Assembly (NCBI RefSeq): GCF_032854445.1
Contig: NC_088298.1
Span: 11,707,504 to 11,771,503 of the forward strand
Direction of reading: 5' to 3'
DNA length: 64,000 nt
Origin: Liolophura sinensis
Taxonomy: Eukaryota; Mollusca; Polyplacophora; Chitonida; Chitonidae
Of this stretch, positions 35,435 to 46,339 are shown one piece after another. Numbering within the stretch: position 1 is the stretch's first letter; every line of letters starts with the position of its first letter. A program made the translations under genes and the position numbers. Under the pieces are notes generated by a model that made no database searches, was not told the DNA's origin, and was given only the letters and a program-made list of their open reading frames with translations.

Positions 35435-37485
35435 ACTTAATGTTCTTTTTAAGTCATCTTATGAAATATGCATGTAGCTGTGAATAACGGGCAGTTGCAA
35501 ATAGCAACTCCTGTGTCGTATGTCTATGTGTGCTTAATCCATTGTGCCAGGGGACGTGTAAAATGAAGAGTCACACTACACTATCTGAGGTAAATTGACA
35601 AAAGGCCGTATTTACCCGTAGCGTGTGACCAGTTCCCAACTCTCACACTGTTGGCTCTGCTCTAGTGTTATTCTCTACGTGGTAGTCTTCTATGCTACAC
35701 GCCTGAATATTTTCCCTTGTTGCATGGAAGAAAACGTGAAGACATTCTTAGCCACATATTGCATAGGATGTGTTTGTTCGATTGAGGTTGAAACAGGCTG
35801 TATTTGGGTTTAGATTATAGTTAAGCCCAATCATAATTATTAGGATATAAAACTAAAACGGTTTGGTATCAGTGGCATATGTGGGTTTAGGTTACTTGGA
35901 AGAGATATACACAATTTCATTAGTACAAAGCACTGAGTACAACATGTTTTAAGCTCATTTCACCACAAAACTACCACTCTTAGCAATAAGGTAAAGTAAA
36001 GGGCAGTTAATGGTATATCTACTGACCAATTTTCACCTTCACAGCACCAACGGTTTCCGGCCAGATGAACTTCGAAAATGATGAAAAAAAAAGGCACATA
36101 TGCGAACTTTAATTGAAGTTTAGAGGAGACCTGTACGTCGTAGGAAAAAATAAAACTGGATTGATTTTCAGCAGGGTTAACTACATCTAACTGCAATCTT
36201 GCTTTCAATATTCAAAAATAAAAGACCATGTGACTTTAGCGACCAATAGAGTGTTTTCACACTTCCTAACCGACATGAGCAATATTTGAGAGCGTATTAC
36301 ATTTGTCTTATTTAGTCCTTCGGGTGTGAGGAATCCATCTAGCAAATGTGAGACAATTTACACTAAATCAGCCAGTGAATATGTTGAATAATTTTGCAAA
36401 AGCAATTATTACATAGAGCAAATAACTCATCTTCTACAAATATATCCATTGATTAGTGTATTGTCGGCGTTTCTTGATTTTTGACCAAACACCTTTAAAT
36501 CTCTTCTTCTGAGGAACTAATAAAAGAATCATTCTTTTATAATTTCATATCCACGTAATTTGATCTTACATGTAGATGCAATTACTTTGAGGAAATCATC
36601 GTACAAATCGTCCAATCTCTTCAATGTTCGAGAATATGAAGATATATAGAAAACTTTCGTTTCAACTTTGATGTAACTTCTATATATTAGGACCAGTGAT
36701 TAGGAATCGGTTTTTGTTCTTTGTTTATATAATTTTAAAAAATAGAAATAAACTATTATTAGATACATGAATTTTGTGGTTTGTAAATCGAAAACTATGA
36801 GAGCTGGAATGTTGCATTAAATAGTGGTCCAAGAAATGTACCTTCTAGTGCATGCCAATGATTTCACTTTTATACAGTAGTTTTCTCGGTGAACATAGTG
36901 TTTAACTGAAAGTAGTATAGAAGGGGCCGAACGTCTCATTGCAGAGGGAGGGATTGGGGAGGAGGGAGTAAGGGTGGGCGGTGGTTGAGCGAGGCGCATG
37001 CGCGGTACGTCACACGGAACGTGGGGCGCGCCAACGGAACAATAAGCAACACGCGTGACGCCACGCGAGAGAGCAGCTCCTTCAGCTCCAGTTTGCCCCA
37101 AAACTAACCAATGGGTGAGCTCCATTTTGCGCCCAAACTGCTCTTTCACGCCAAACAGACCAATGAGGCGCTTGACATCACGCGTCACATCATTCGCAAG
37201 AGCAGATCCTCAGCTCCTCGGCGCCCAAACAGACCCATGGGTGATCACGTGGTTTTGGCGCTCAACGGACCAATGAAAGCAGCTCTTTTACCTCCTTTGC
37301 GCCCAAACGGACCATGGGTGACCACGCCGTCTTTGCGCCTAATAATGTTTGAGTGACCAATATGCAACCACGCGGTCTAGGACCATGAGCTCCTTGGAGC
37401 CCAAACTGACCCATGGTTGATTTGGGATATAATACGTATGCACTGTCTGGGATAGGTTCACTCACTATATACGAACACAGGTACG
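32850..37485. repeat. Segmental tandem duplication, copy B
   Basis: Second copy, directly abutting copy A. It keeps the full left end of the Polinton (from 36911) and a block of about 790 bp (34007-34794) absent from copy A. That block shows no recognisable gene. Confidence 0.92.
35121..35434 (+). CDS. Sulfotransferase terminal exon B (duplicate)
   Basis: Same acceptor context (TTTTTTTATTCAG) and same length as exon A, ending TAA 35432-35434. By my reading it differs at 10 of 104 residues (for example G/R and F/V at the start, F/N in CAVR[F/N]SE). There is no stop or frameshift. The intact frame suggests it is usable as an alternative 3' exon or is still young. Confidence 0.8.
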
Positions 37486-37545
37486 ACGCCGGAGTGTGCC
37501 TCGTAGCGGCCGCCAGGCATCTTAACGGCAGCATCAGTAGCCGTG
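36911..37545. repeat. Polinton left terminal inverted repeat
   Basis: Pairs with 46340-46868. It is GC-rich and built of short related blocks: CCATGGGTGA, CAAACTG/CAAACGGACC, TTGGCGC, CACGCGTCAC. Its end up to 37485 is also copied at 32360-32849. Confidence 0.88.
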
Positions 37546-37599
37546 GCGGGGACGGAAGCCAGGGTTAGAGAACCCCCGCCGGCAGAGGCTCAGACCCGG

Positions 37600-38620
37600 T
37601 CGATACCGCTCTTCATGCACTATACTACGGCCCTGACAGTCCAGCGGCTTACAGCGGCATTCAGCTCTTACTCAAGGCAGCCCGGCAACTTGGGCTTAAA
37701 GTGAATCGGGCCAGCATGTCGACTCGTTTTACCCCGCAGGACACGCATAACCTGCACCGTCCCGCTCTAAGGCGCCACCCTCGTGACCCAGTTGTGGTTA
37801 GGAGTATAGACAGTGGTAGGCGGACCTGGTCGACACGGCAGCGTTTGCCAAGAGAACGACGACAACCGTTACCAACCTAATGTCCTCTCCACGTACGCTT
37901 GGCTGGTTCCACTGCTCACCAAAACCGGTGCTCGCCTGATCGAGGCGTTTTAACGCAATTTAAAGACGGGACGTCGACCGTTGTAGATACAAACGGAAGA
38001 GGGCAGGGAGTTTCTGAACAGACCGTTCCAGGCAGTTTTAAAGAACAACGGGTTTTTTTTCTTTCACACGTTTAAAGAGACCAAAGCGTCCGTGGTAGAA
38101 ATGTTTAACCGTATTTTGAAAGGACGCATGTACAAATATTTCACCGCTCACAACACTCGGCAATACCTGTACGCCTTACCAGCTCTGGCCCGCGGCTACA
38201 ATCGAGCGTATCATCGGAGTATACGGCGCCCCCCCCCCCCCACGAAGTCACCACCCAGAACCAGAAAGAAGTGCGTCAAGCCTTGTTGTACAGTCCACCC
38301 ACGTCCAAACGACGTTATTGCACTGGTGATTTCGTAAAAGGGAAATTCGGAAAAGCGTGCCTCACGAATTAGAGAACGGAAATGATCCGCATCGTCCGTG
38401 CCCACCCTCGTCAGCCTTTCACACTGGAGGACTTAAACGGGGAACGGTTGCTCGGGACTGTTTACAAAGCCAAATTGCACCCGGTGACGGCCGCGGCAGA
38501 AAAGATTTATCAGGTGGAGAAGATCTTATAAAGGGAACGTCGCCCAAGAAAACTGTACTATTGGGTGAAGTGGGTCGAATATCTACCCTGACGTCAAATG
38601 TATTTAACACCGAGAATGAC
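37600..38620 (+). pseudogene. Decayed Polinton integrase
   Basis: Retroviral-type DDE integrase that would insert the element's ends. Visible pieces across at least two frames are LHALYYGPDSPAAYSG near 37613, VEMFNRILKGRMYKYF (38092 on), and the chromodomain-like C-terminal motifs GTVYKAKLHPVTA and YYWVKWVEY near 38450-38580. A run of 11-12 C near 38230 and several stops and shifts break the frame. The full catalytic triad is not readable in one frame. Confidence 0.78.
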
Positions 38621-38658
38621 GGGGCTGACTGTCACTCCCTATCGACCTACCTCAAGGG

Positions 38659-38754
38659 ATGGATCAGTGGGTACAAGACTTGCGCGAGAATAAAGGCACC
38701 GTGACAGCCGTGCTCGGAGTTTTCTTGTACATCGGATTTCTAGTGGGTGGATAG
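38659..38754 (+). CDS. Small membrane peptide of the Polinton
   Basis: A 31-codon frame starting MDQWVQDLRENKG and followed by a hydrophobic segment, VTAVLGVFLYIGFLVGG. Short single-span proteins between integrase and ATPase are common in these elements. The function is unknown. It is too short to be certain. Confidence 0.4.
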   Translation: MDQWVQDLRENKGTVTAVLGVFLYIGFLVGG

Positions 38755-38769
38755 GCCGCGGAAATCAGT

Positions 38770-39400
38770 GTGCAGCTCCTCCAAGATCAGTCGACCATTC
38801 AATATCTACAAGGGCAACAAAACGCTCCTCCGTTGGTCCAGGAAGCCTTTGTCCCCGCCTCCGCCGTCACCACCATCAACTCCGAGCTCTCATTTACCCA
38901 CCCCCGCAGCGTGTCGTCTGGCGTTACAAGGAGTGGCAGCCGTTGTACACCACGTTACTCAATGGTCGTTTTGAAGAAGGTGTGCTCGGCCCGTCAGCAT
39001 TCCACCTTCCGAAGCGGACGAACGCGTGACAAAACTCTTTACCAAAGTCAGCCACCACCGCAAATATGTAGTGGTATACATCGTGCAGAACCTTTTCAAA
39101 AAAAACAAAGATCATGCACCATCAGTCTGAACGCACACCACTTGGTGTTGTTTAAAAACCCGCGAGACTCGTCTCAAATTACCACGATCGCTAAAAAGAT
39201 GGCTCCGGGGCGGACGCAGTTCGTGCCGAAGCGTTTGAGGATGCCGCCGCCGAACCTCCCAGGTATTTGCTGGTGGATTTGAAGCAAGCCACACCCGACC
39301 ACCTGCAACTTTGCACCCTCATCTTTCCCGGGGAGATTGAGCACGCCTACCTCCCCAAGTCAGAAAACTTTGTACGCACGATCTGCCGAATCAGTTTGTT
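38770..39400 (+). pseudogene. Decayed packaging ATPase (FtsK/HerA type)
   Basis: Several frames carry the C-terminal half of the Polinton genome-packaging ATPase. SLNAHHLVLFKNPRD at about 39120-39170 follows a VYIVQNLF-like strand in another frame. The Walker A region at the N-terminus is not seen. Frameshifts divide it at least twice. Confidence 0.65.
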
Positions 39401-39559
39401 TCCACGTCATTCACCCGCGATGTCACGCCGGCTCCAACGTTACGGCTCCTTGCTGTCCCTGTTGTAACTTCTGGCTCGAACCACCCCGCCATTGGATTCG
39501 CTGTGCTCTGCTGCAACAACCCCGGTTTACTTTGGTGTTTATTTGAATGTGACTGGATT

Positions 39560-39880
39560 GTGTTAAATGGAAACGTTCCACTATCATGGGCTCAGAAAGG
39601 GAAGTTACAGCGGCGCAAGACGGGTCTTCGCATCTTGGTCAAGAAAAGTGTTCCTCTGCATAAGAAAGGACGGATTGTTCAACGCGGTGGGCTCCTCACC
39701 ACTGCACCAGCCCTCATCGGCGGCATCATTAAGATCATAGGTAGGAGGTAATCCAGCACGCCAAGAAAATGACCTTGGTCGAGCTGCGGCTCTTGGACAC
39801 GCTTTCGCGGCCACCACCCCCGTACCCCGTCTTCCCGTACCCCGTGCCCAGTACTGGACACTCAGGGCGCTCGACCAAAA
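39560..39880 (+). pseudogene. Unknown Polinton frames
   Basis: A frame ending GGLLTTAPALIGGIIKIIGRR (39503-39751) is followed by MTLVELRLLD from 39769. Both look like pieces of small element proteins. The hydrophobic, glycine-rich tail could be membrane-active. No family is assigned. Confidence 0.35.
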
Positions 39881-39881
39881 G

Positions 39882-40319
39882 ATGGCATTGATCTTCTATG
39901 ACACGATCCTCTCGGACGATGAGAAAATACAGCGGTATCCCAACACCGTTCAACGGTACCTTGCGTTTCAAGATCAATACCAAGCCACGCAGCAGCCAAG
40001 TCTGACGACGAACAAGCCCTCCTCCAACCTTGTCGGTCGTTTAAGCGAGGGGAAGGTTTTAGAAAGCGTTCCCGTCGCTTTAAGGCGAAAGGCTGCTCTG
40101 CTCTTGAGCGACACCGAGCGATTGGGTGAGAGAAAAGATGGACTCACCAGCCCAGACGAAAAAACCCGTTACCGCATCACGATCTCTGCCCGCCCTGTCC
40201 TCAACTTCCTCCTCCTCCTCCCGCTAAAACCACTACCACCAAAACCACTACCAACACCACAACACCCAAGGGACGAAAACAGCGGCGACCTCCTTCACCA
40301 GCCATCGAGCCCCCGGTAA
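39882..40319 (+). CDS. Polinton protein of unknown function
   Basis: The longest intact frame of the element (145 codons). It begins with DTILSDDEKIQRYPNTVQRY, a helical, acidic-basic segment of a kind I associate with Polinton coding regions upstream of the capsid genes, and ends in a Pro/Leu-rich tail. The role is unknown. It may be the 5' part of the following reading frame before decay. Confidence 0.5.
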   Translation: MALIFYDTILSDDEKIQRYPNTVQRYLAFQDQYQATQQPSLTTNKPSSNLVGRLSEGKVLESVPVALRRKAALLLSDTERLGERKDGLTSPDEKTRYRITISARPVLNFLLLLPLKPLPPKPLPTPQHPRDENSGDLLHQPSSPR

Positions 40320-40342
40320 AGTGGAGTCTGTATAAAATACCG

Positions 40343-41120
40343 GTGCTAGATGGAAAAACAGTAAGTCCTCCCGGAGGACATCACCTCATCAACATGTTTT
40401 ACGTTACACTGCCCAGTAAGAGCTCGCGCGACCACTCCCCGAGCAATACCTTCAAGGATTTCACAATCCAACTACCACAGGCCATGCATTTGACTGGTGA
40501 CTGGGAATGTGGGTTGGTAGAAATACAGTACCCCTGTACCTGGTTCAACGTGCGGCAAGACGAAATGTGGTATGTCTTAGACTAAAAAGAGAACCCGCTC
40601 CGCGCTACGGATAAGTTAACATTGCCAGCAGGCTATTACCATTCACCCAAGGCCCTCCCCAAGCGACACACACATTCCTTTTCTCAAGGCTCACGACGTT
40701 GATTTGACTTTTAATATCAATGATGTGCAGGGGAAATACAGCCTGCGGTTTCATAAACAACTGGGGCTCATTTTCAGTCCACGTCTAAAGTAGGTCATGA
40801 AATTTCCGTACGATTGGATCATGGGGCCGGCGGATCTGCTGCATGTCGGTGCCGAGGATTAAGATGACACCACACCCACGCTGTACGTGTACACGGACAT
40901 TGTCGATCCGCGTGTGGTGGGAGACACGCTGACGCCGCTGCTGCGGATGGTTTCCACGACAGGGAAGTACAAGCAGCACATCTGCAAGACCTTCCAACAC
41001 GTGTAATGCGTCCTTGTACGGTGCAAGCATTTCTCGACGGTGGAAATTGATATTAGGGACGCCACGGGCCAACCCGTCCCATTTATACGCGTTAAAATGC
41101 TACTGACATTTCACTTTCGA
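40343..41120 (+). pseudogene. Decayed capsid-type protein (minor capsid candidate)
   Basis: Opens with a frame containing NMFYVTLPSKSS and GDWECGLVEIQYP (40343-40585). Related sequence in other frames includes LYVYTDIVDPRVVGD near 40880 and PFIRVKMLLTFHF near 41085. Length and position fit the single jelly-roll minor capsid (penton) protein of Polintons, but I cannot verify the fold. Multiple stops and shifts are present. Confidence 0.55.
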
Positions 41121-41125
41121 CAGGG

Positions 41126-41330
41126 GTGCGCATTACCTTTGCAATGAACGTCGTAGACGACCCCAACATGTGCGGATCCTATATCGACTATTACACCAAG
41201 CAAGTCGGTGGAGGTGGGTTACCTGTGTTTCCGGGGTGGTTGTACCTGTGGTTGTACAGCGCGGTCACGGCTTGCTTGGCAGTTCTATCAAAATGGCGCA
41301 GCCCTTGTTAAAGCCAGGTGTTAAAGCGTT
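41126..41330 (+). pseudogene. Short basic/hydrophobic virion-type peptide
   Basis: Contains SYIDYYTKQVGGGGLPVF in one frame, and RGHGLL then PLLKPGVKALGKSAL in another. Similar short peptides in Polintons and adintoviruses have been likened to adenovirus pVI/pX. It is broken by a frame change. Confidence 0.45.
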
Positions 41331-41639
41331 GGGTAAAAGTGCGCTATGTTTCGAACTGAAAGTCATGGGCGGCGTGTGAGACGAGAGAGTGCCGGTGTGA
41401 GCCAGGCCTAGAAAAGACGCGCTCTGGAGAGGGGAAAACAGGTGGTGGTGAAAGCCGGTCGCTACGCCCAGCACTGGATGGGGTGGGAGACACGTCTATT
41501 AAACGGAGGGTCCAACGCACCGCTCCCACTCGACACCTGCACGCAGGACCAAAAAGACGCGCCACCCGCACTGGTCCTCGCCTGGCCGTTGGGCACAGAA
41601 GACGTACGATCCCCCGTCAACTTCGACTCACCAAACCCC

Positions 41640-42730
41640 GCTCCGCACCAGATATTTTTCGCTAACGCCCTGGCTCTTCCCCACGCCAAGTGTTGCCCTT
41701 CGGTCAGTAGTGACTTTGATTTGTGGACCCTCTGCCGACACCAGCGTAGGAGAAGGTCGCTGGGATGCCACCAGTCCGATCGCCAGCCTGAGCGACTCGT
41801 GCCTGTGGAATTTCTAATCACCAATGCGGACGGTGACACTTACTTGGACTTGGCCAACACCATGTTTTACGTAAAGGCAAAAAGCCTCGACGGGGAGGGG
41901 AGGGATTTTAGAGGCTGGCAAAAGTGCAGGTCCGACTAACCTGTGGCTGCATTCCCTGTGGGAACAGGTCGACGTCTCCCTGAACGACAAAGTCATCACC
42001 AATTCCACCAACATGTACCCGTACCGTGCCTACTTGGAGGCGTTGTTGTCTTAATGCGCAGAGGCTAAGAACACCCAGCTGTCCTCCGCCTTGTGGTACA
42101 CGGACACACCAGATATGTTTGACAGGACGGACGTGGGATTTTACAAACGGCTGCAGCTCACGTCCCAAAGTCGATCGGTTGACATGCTGGGACGCCTGCT
42201 GTGCGACATGTTCCTGCAACGGCGTCACCTGCTAAACATGTTGGCGTCTGCATCCGACTCACCCGTCGAAGAACACGTTTACGTTGATGTCCGGTGTGGA
42301 GGGTCCCGACTACAAGACCCGCTTGGAGGAGGTGTCGATCTTTGTGCGCAAAGTCAAAGTCACCAGCAGCGTTTAACTGGGGAATTTGAAAGCGTTGGCC
42401 AAAACACCTGCCAAGTACCCTATCCGTCGCGAGCTTTGAGACCGGGAATATCGTCGGAACGTACATGAACCTCTTTACCAACACAGGGAAAGTGTTTCAC
42501 GACGGGGGAACTCGATCCTTCGCATCGGGTTCGCCAAAGGCAACACGCTGCTTTGTTTCGATTTGACCCCCAAACTCCACCACGATCACCAACCTGAACT
42601 TGGTCCAGAAAGGTGAATTGCGCCTGGAGATGCAGTTTGCCAGACCATTAACGTGGTGTGCTACGCCGATTTCAACAGCATCATAGAAACAGACAAAAGC
42701 CGAAACTTGCTCTGTGACTTCGCCAGTTGA
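41640..42730 (+). pseudogene. Decayed major-capsid-type protein
   Basis: Pieces in at least two frames are NADGDTYLDLANTMFYV (41820 on), VDVSLNDKVITN with MYPYRAYLE (41970-42040), and LWYTDTPDMFD through VDMLGRLLCDMFLQ (42090-42225). This is the recurrent 'F54H12.2-like' protein of invertebrate Polintons, thought to be the double jelly-roll major capsid protein. That equation is from memory, so the capsid role is an inference. Confidence 0.6.
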
Positions 42731-42741
42731 AATAACAAAAC

Positions 42742-42972
42742 ATGGGCACGGTGCAATTGCGACGTATGCTACAGGCGGGCGTGTTCACCCGCGCCGTGCT
42801 AGGAGATGTCTACGCTGGAGACCGCCTCCCTCACCAAGTGACCAACCGTCTCGTGGCTCACACTGGCACTGCTAGGCAGGAGTCTAGGGGGTTGGGTTGG
42901 GTCGGATTGGAAGTGGCTCGCTGGGGATCTTCCACTCTTTTCTTGTTCGACTCATCCGTCTATAAAAAATAG
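42742..42972 (+). pseudogene. Protease-like fragment of the Polinton
   Basis: A 76-codon frame with VYAGDRLP, then GWVGLEVA and FLFDSSVY at the spacing of the N-terminal part of adenovirus-type cysteine proteases. The catalytic His expected before WV is replaced (G-W), and the region with the catalytic Cys is absent. Recognition is by pattern only. Confidence 0.4.
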
Positions 42973-43270
42973 CATAGTATAACTTTAGTAGAGGATAGGA
43001 TAATATAGTACAGTATAACTATAGTAGAGTTGAACTATAGCATCGTAGAGTATAATTATTGTAGAATATAACTATAATATTGTATAGATATAATATAGTA
43101 AAACGGTGGCTGGATGTAAAAGGTCTGGGGCGTGTGATGTCGCAAGACCCTGCGCACCGTGTCAGCCTGCGTCCGTGAGCCTTGCCGAGGACGTCATAGA
43201 TTTTGTTTGTCTAACGGGCCAGGCGGGAGTTTTGCCGGATTCCCTGTCAGGGTAAGACCCCCGATATCTG
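42973..43270. repeat. ATAGTA-rich low-complexity DNA
   Basis: Irregular TATAGTAGA/TATAACTATAG repeats (42973-43100), then unique DNA. This is where a polymerase gene would lie in an intact Polinton, but none is found. Confidence 0.6.
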
Positions 43271-43760
43271 AGGGAGGATATCAACAGACGGATATCCAGA
43301 GCGTTTATGGCAGCTTATAACAGAAGTGACAGCTATCAACATAGCTATACATCTATATATCTATCCATTCTTGCTATAAGGAGGCTACATATGTATGTCA
43401 TTGGAAATACAAGGTCTACGGGACCAATATTACGGCATGTGAGCGGCATATGACTGTCGGGGTGTGACCCCGAAGAGGATATTAACAGACGGATATCCAG
43501 AGCGTTTATGACGGCTGATAATATATACTGTTGAACAATGCAGAAGAGACAGCTATCAATATAGCTATATATCTACATATCTATTCACCCACATTATAAG
43601 GTGGCTACACATCTATTCCCCCCACCCCCCCCACCCCCACCCCCACCCCCAACATAAGGAGTGCATATTTAACTGGAAATATGAGGTCTGTGGGACTATT
43701 ACGGCATGTGAGCGGCTTATGATAATACTTATTATATATAATACGAGGTCTACGGGACCA
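43270..43760. repeat. Tandem duplication, unit of about 205 bp
   Basis: GAGGATATCAACAGACGGAT followed by ATCCAGAGCGTTTATGGC (43272) recurs at 43475. AAGGTCTACGGGACC followed by ATTACGGCATGTGAGCGGC (43420) recurs near 43685, with a third, partial copy at 43740. A C-rich run (43618-43652) lies in the second unit. Confidence 0.8.
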
Positions 43761-43774
43761 TTATTACTCGCTTT

Positions 43775-43885
43775 GCTTAGTATAGTATAGTATAGTATAG
43801 TATAGTATAGTATAGTACAGTATAACTGTAGTAGAATATAACTATAGTACAGTACAGTATAGTATAGTATAGTATAACTATAGTA
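43775..43885. repeat. (TATAG)n-type microsatellite
   Basis: Repeated AGTAT/TATAG pentamers with occasional ACTA interruptions. Confidence 0.9.
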
Positions 43886-43899
43886 GACTCACATTCCGT

Positions 43900-45640
43900 T
43901 TAACACACGTGGGCTTAGATTAACCATACAGCGCCAAAGGCTGTTCCCCGTCTATAGCGGTGTCAACAAGCGGAACAGAGTTATTTCCCCTTGAAATTCT
44001 CTCTCACAACTGGTATTGCTTATTTTGATGTACGAAATACGGCATCGTATGATAAATACATCAGTTTTAGTCGACGGCCTTCAGGTTTGGCGTTATATTG
44101 TACAAAAACCAAAAAACATTACATGAGTTCTGCAACAACAACTAGGATACCTGTAAAGCTGAAAATGATACAAATCCAACGAATACAATATCCCTAACAT
44201 TGATTTGACAACAGATATTCCTATGTAATATATATTTTTTTGCGGGACGAATTTCTTCACCCACCCTGGTCTCTAGCTTCTAGAGCTGATTGTCTCATAG
44301 AATAAATTGTCATATCATACAATTATCTGTTTGTATCGGCAGACATACATTTTCATGTATGTGTAGAAGCGAATAGCTTTGGGCGATGACGTAGCGAGCA
44401 TGATGGCAAGTGGGCTTAGATTAGCCATACAGCGCCATCTGTGATGTCTCAATATTATAATATTCAATTTTACATTAATCCGTTTAAACAGGTGGGCTTA
44501 GATTAGCCATACAGGGTCAAAGGCTGTTCTCCGTCTATAGCCGTGCCAGAGAATATGACCACAGAAATGTATTAGAGAACATTTACCTAAAAAAAATAAG
44601 CTGATAACTTGGAAGCACTCACGGTTATGTAACATTCACCGTGCCACTGCCCACTGCAACCAGGGAAATCACGTGGTCTCCAGCTTCTGGATTATCTGAC
44701 AGAATAGCTTATCACATCACACAATTATCTGTTGGTATCGGCAGTCATACATTTTCATGTATGCTCCGGCCGTACGTGGGGAGGTCTCTGACCAACCTGC
44801 AGGTAGTCGTGGGCTTCCTCCGGGTGCTGCTCGGTTTCCCTCCACCATAATGCTGGCCGCTGTCGTATAAGTGAAATATTCTTGTGTACGGCGTAGAACA
44901 CCAATCAAATAAATAAATAAATAAATTTTCATGTATGTGCAGAAGTGAATAGCTTTGGGCGATAACCTAACGAGCATGATGGCAAGTGGGCTTAGATAAG
45001 CCTTACAGCGCTATCAGTGATGTCCCAATAATTTTTTTTTTATTTAATTTTACATAAATTCGTTTAAACGGGGTTCCCCGTCTATATAGCCGTGTCAACA
45101 GGCGGCCCAGTGTTATTCCCCACTAAAATTCTCTCTACAAAATACGGCATATGTTTATATTGCATGATCGTATAATACATATGTCAGTTTTAGTCGACGG
45201 CCTTCAAGTCTAGCGATATGTTGTTCAAAAAACATCACATGAGTTCTGTAAAAACACCTAGCTGAAAATTACACAAATCCAACGAGCACACTATCGCTGA
45301 CATCGATTTGACAACATGCATTTTCCTGTGTAACATTCTGCTGGACGAATTTGTTCTTGTGATCTCTAGCGTCTGGATTGTCTTATAGAGTAGCTTATAA
45401 TTTCACATAATTATCTGTTGGTATCGGCAGTTATACCTTTTTATGTATGTGCAGAAGCCAATAGAGGCGGGTGATTACCTAGGAAGCATTATGGCAAGTG
45501 GGCATAGATTAGCCCTACATCGCCATCTATGATGTCCAATAATAATTATTTTATTCAGTTTTACAAACACCAAGTCCAGAGAATATGGCCACAGAAAAGA
45601 GTTAGGCAAGATATAGGTAAAAAAAAAAGCTTATAAGTTT
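43900..45640. repeat. Degenerate repeat cluster replacing the Polinton interior
   Basis: GGGCTTAGATTAGCCATACAG recurs with changes near 43911, 44411, 44492, 44988 and 45501. TTATCTGTTGGTATCGGCAG recurs near 44325, 44727 and 45413, and CAGTTTTAGTCGACGGCCTT near 44061 and 45186. After removal of the SINE the larger period is about 1 kb. No protein is encoded. Confidence 0.8.
44764..44924 (+). mobile_element. 5'-truncated SINE inside the repeat cluster
   Basis: Starts CTCCGGCCGTACGTGGGGAG and ends AATCAAATAAATAAATAAAT. It is flanked by the 13-bp duplication ATTTTCATGTATG (44751-44763 and 44925-44937). It postdates the repeat cluster. Confidence 0.95.
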
Positions 45641-45831
45641 TAAAGCATACGGTTATGTAACACTCGCTGTGTCACTTCAAAAGTAGTTCACCAGTAAATT
45701 TCAAGTACTGAAAATTGGACCATTTATAGTACGAAATACGGCATAATCGTGCTGCATGATCGTGTCGCGTAGTCGAGTTGTTCAAACTGTTCGGCTTTTA
45801 CCAACAGTGTGTGGGTGTGTGTGTGACTTAC

Positions 45832-45981
45832 CTTTCCGTGTTCAGCACGTCGATGCACTTGCATATTCCATAACCTGTGAAAGGTCTTGTCACACCCCTC
45901 GCATTTCCACGCCGGGAAAACCGAATGGCAAACGTGCTTCACGTAGACTGGGACCTCTCCCGCTAGGCGTGCTCTGCTCAT
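45832..45981 (-). CDS. C2H2 zinc-finger exon, possible start of a Polinton polymerase gene
   Basis: Minus-strand frame with CEGCDKTFHRLWNMQVHRRAEH (listed here as C-x2-C-x12-H-x4-H) ending at a strong donor, AAG|GTAAGT. It lies just inside the right terminal repeat and points inward, where the type B polymerase gene of many Polintons begins. In several invertebrate Polintons I recall such a finger at the start of that protein. No further polymerase exon survives, so the exon is orphaned. It could also belong to an unrelated gene. Confidence 0.5.
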
Positions 45982-46059
45982 GCCTCAACCAATTGTCCAG
46001 CCGGAAAAACCGCCTGGCGCCAACAAGAAAAATCTCCTTCACGTCCTCCTCCTCCTCCT

Positions 46060-46339
46060 CCTTTTGGCTCGAAATGGAGCTCACCCATGGGTCAGTTTTG
46101 GCGCGAAATGGAACTGAAGGAGCTGCTCTCGCGCGTGACGTCATGCGTGGCGTCACGCGCCTCTCTTGCACGTGATGTCAGGCCTGCTGCAGGAGCTGAA
46201 AGAGCTGCGCTCATTGGTCCAATGGAGTGCCTCGCGCGTAGTGTGACGTTACGCGCATGCGCCTCGCTCATGGGAGCGCGGAGTCAACGACACACCCTCA
46301 CCCCCTCCTCCCGGACCCCTCCTCCCCAATACTAGACGA
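46060..46339. repeat. Inner copy of the Polinton terminal repeat
   Basis: Same orientation as the right terminal repeat. Its outer end, TCGGCCCCTTTCTCTGCTAG at about 46339-46358, resembles the element terminus. It keeps the stretch GCGCATGCGCCTCGCTCA and the CCCCTCCTCC run seen at the left end but missing from the outer right copy. It contains TTTTGGCGCGAAA (46096-46108) and TGACGTCA (46136-46143). Confidence 0.75.
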
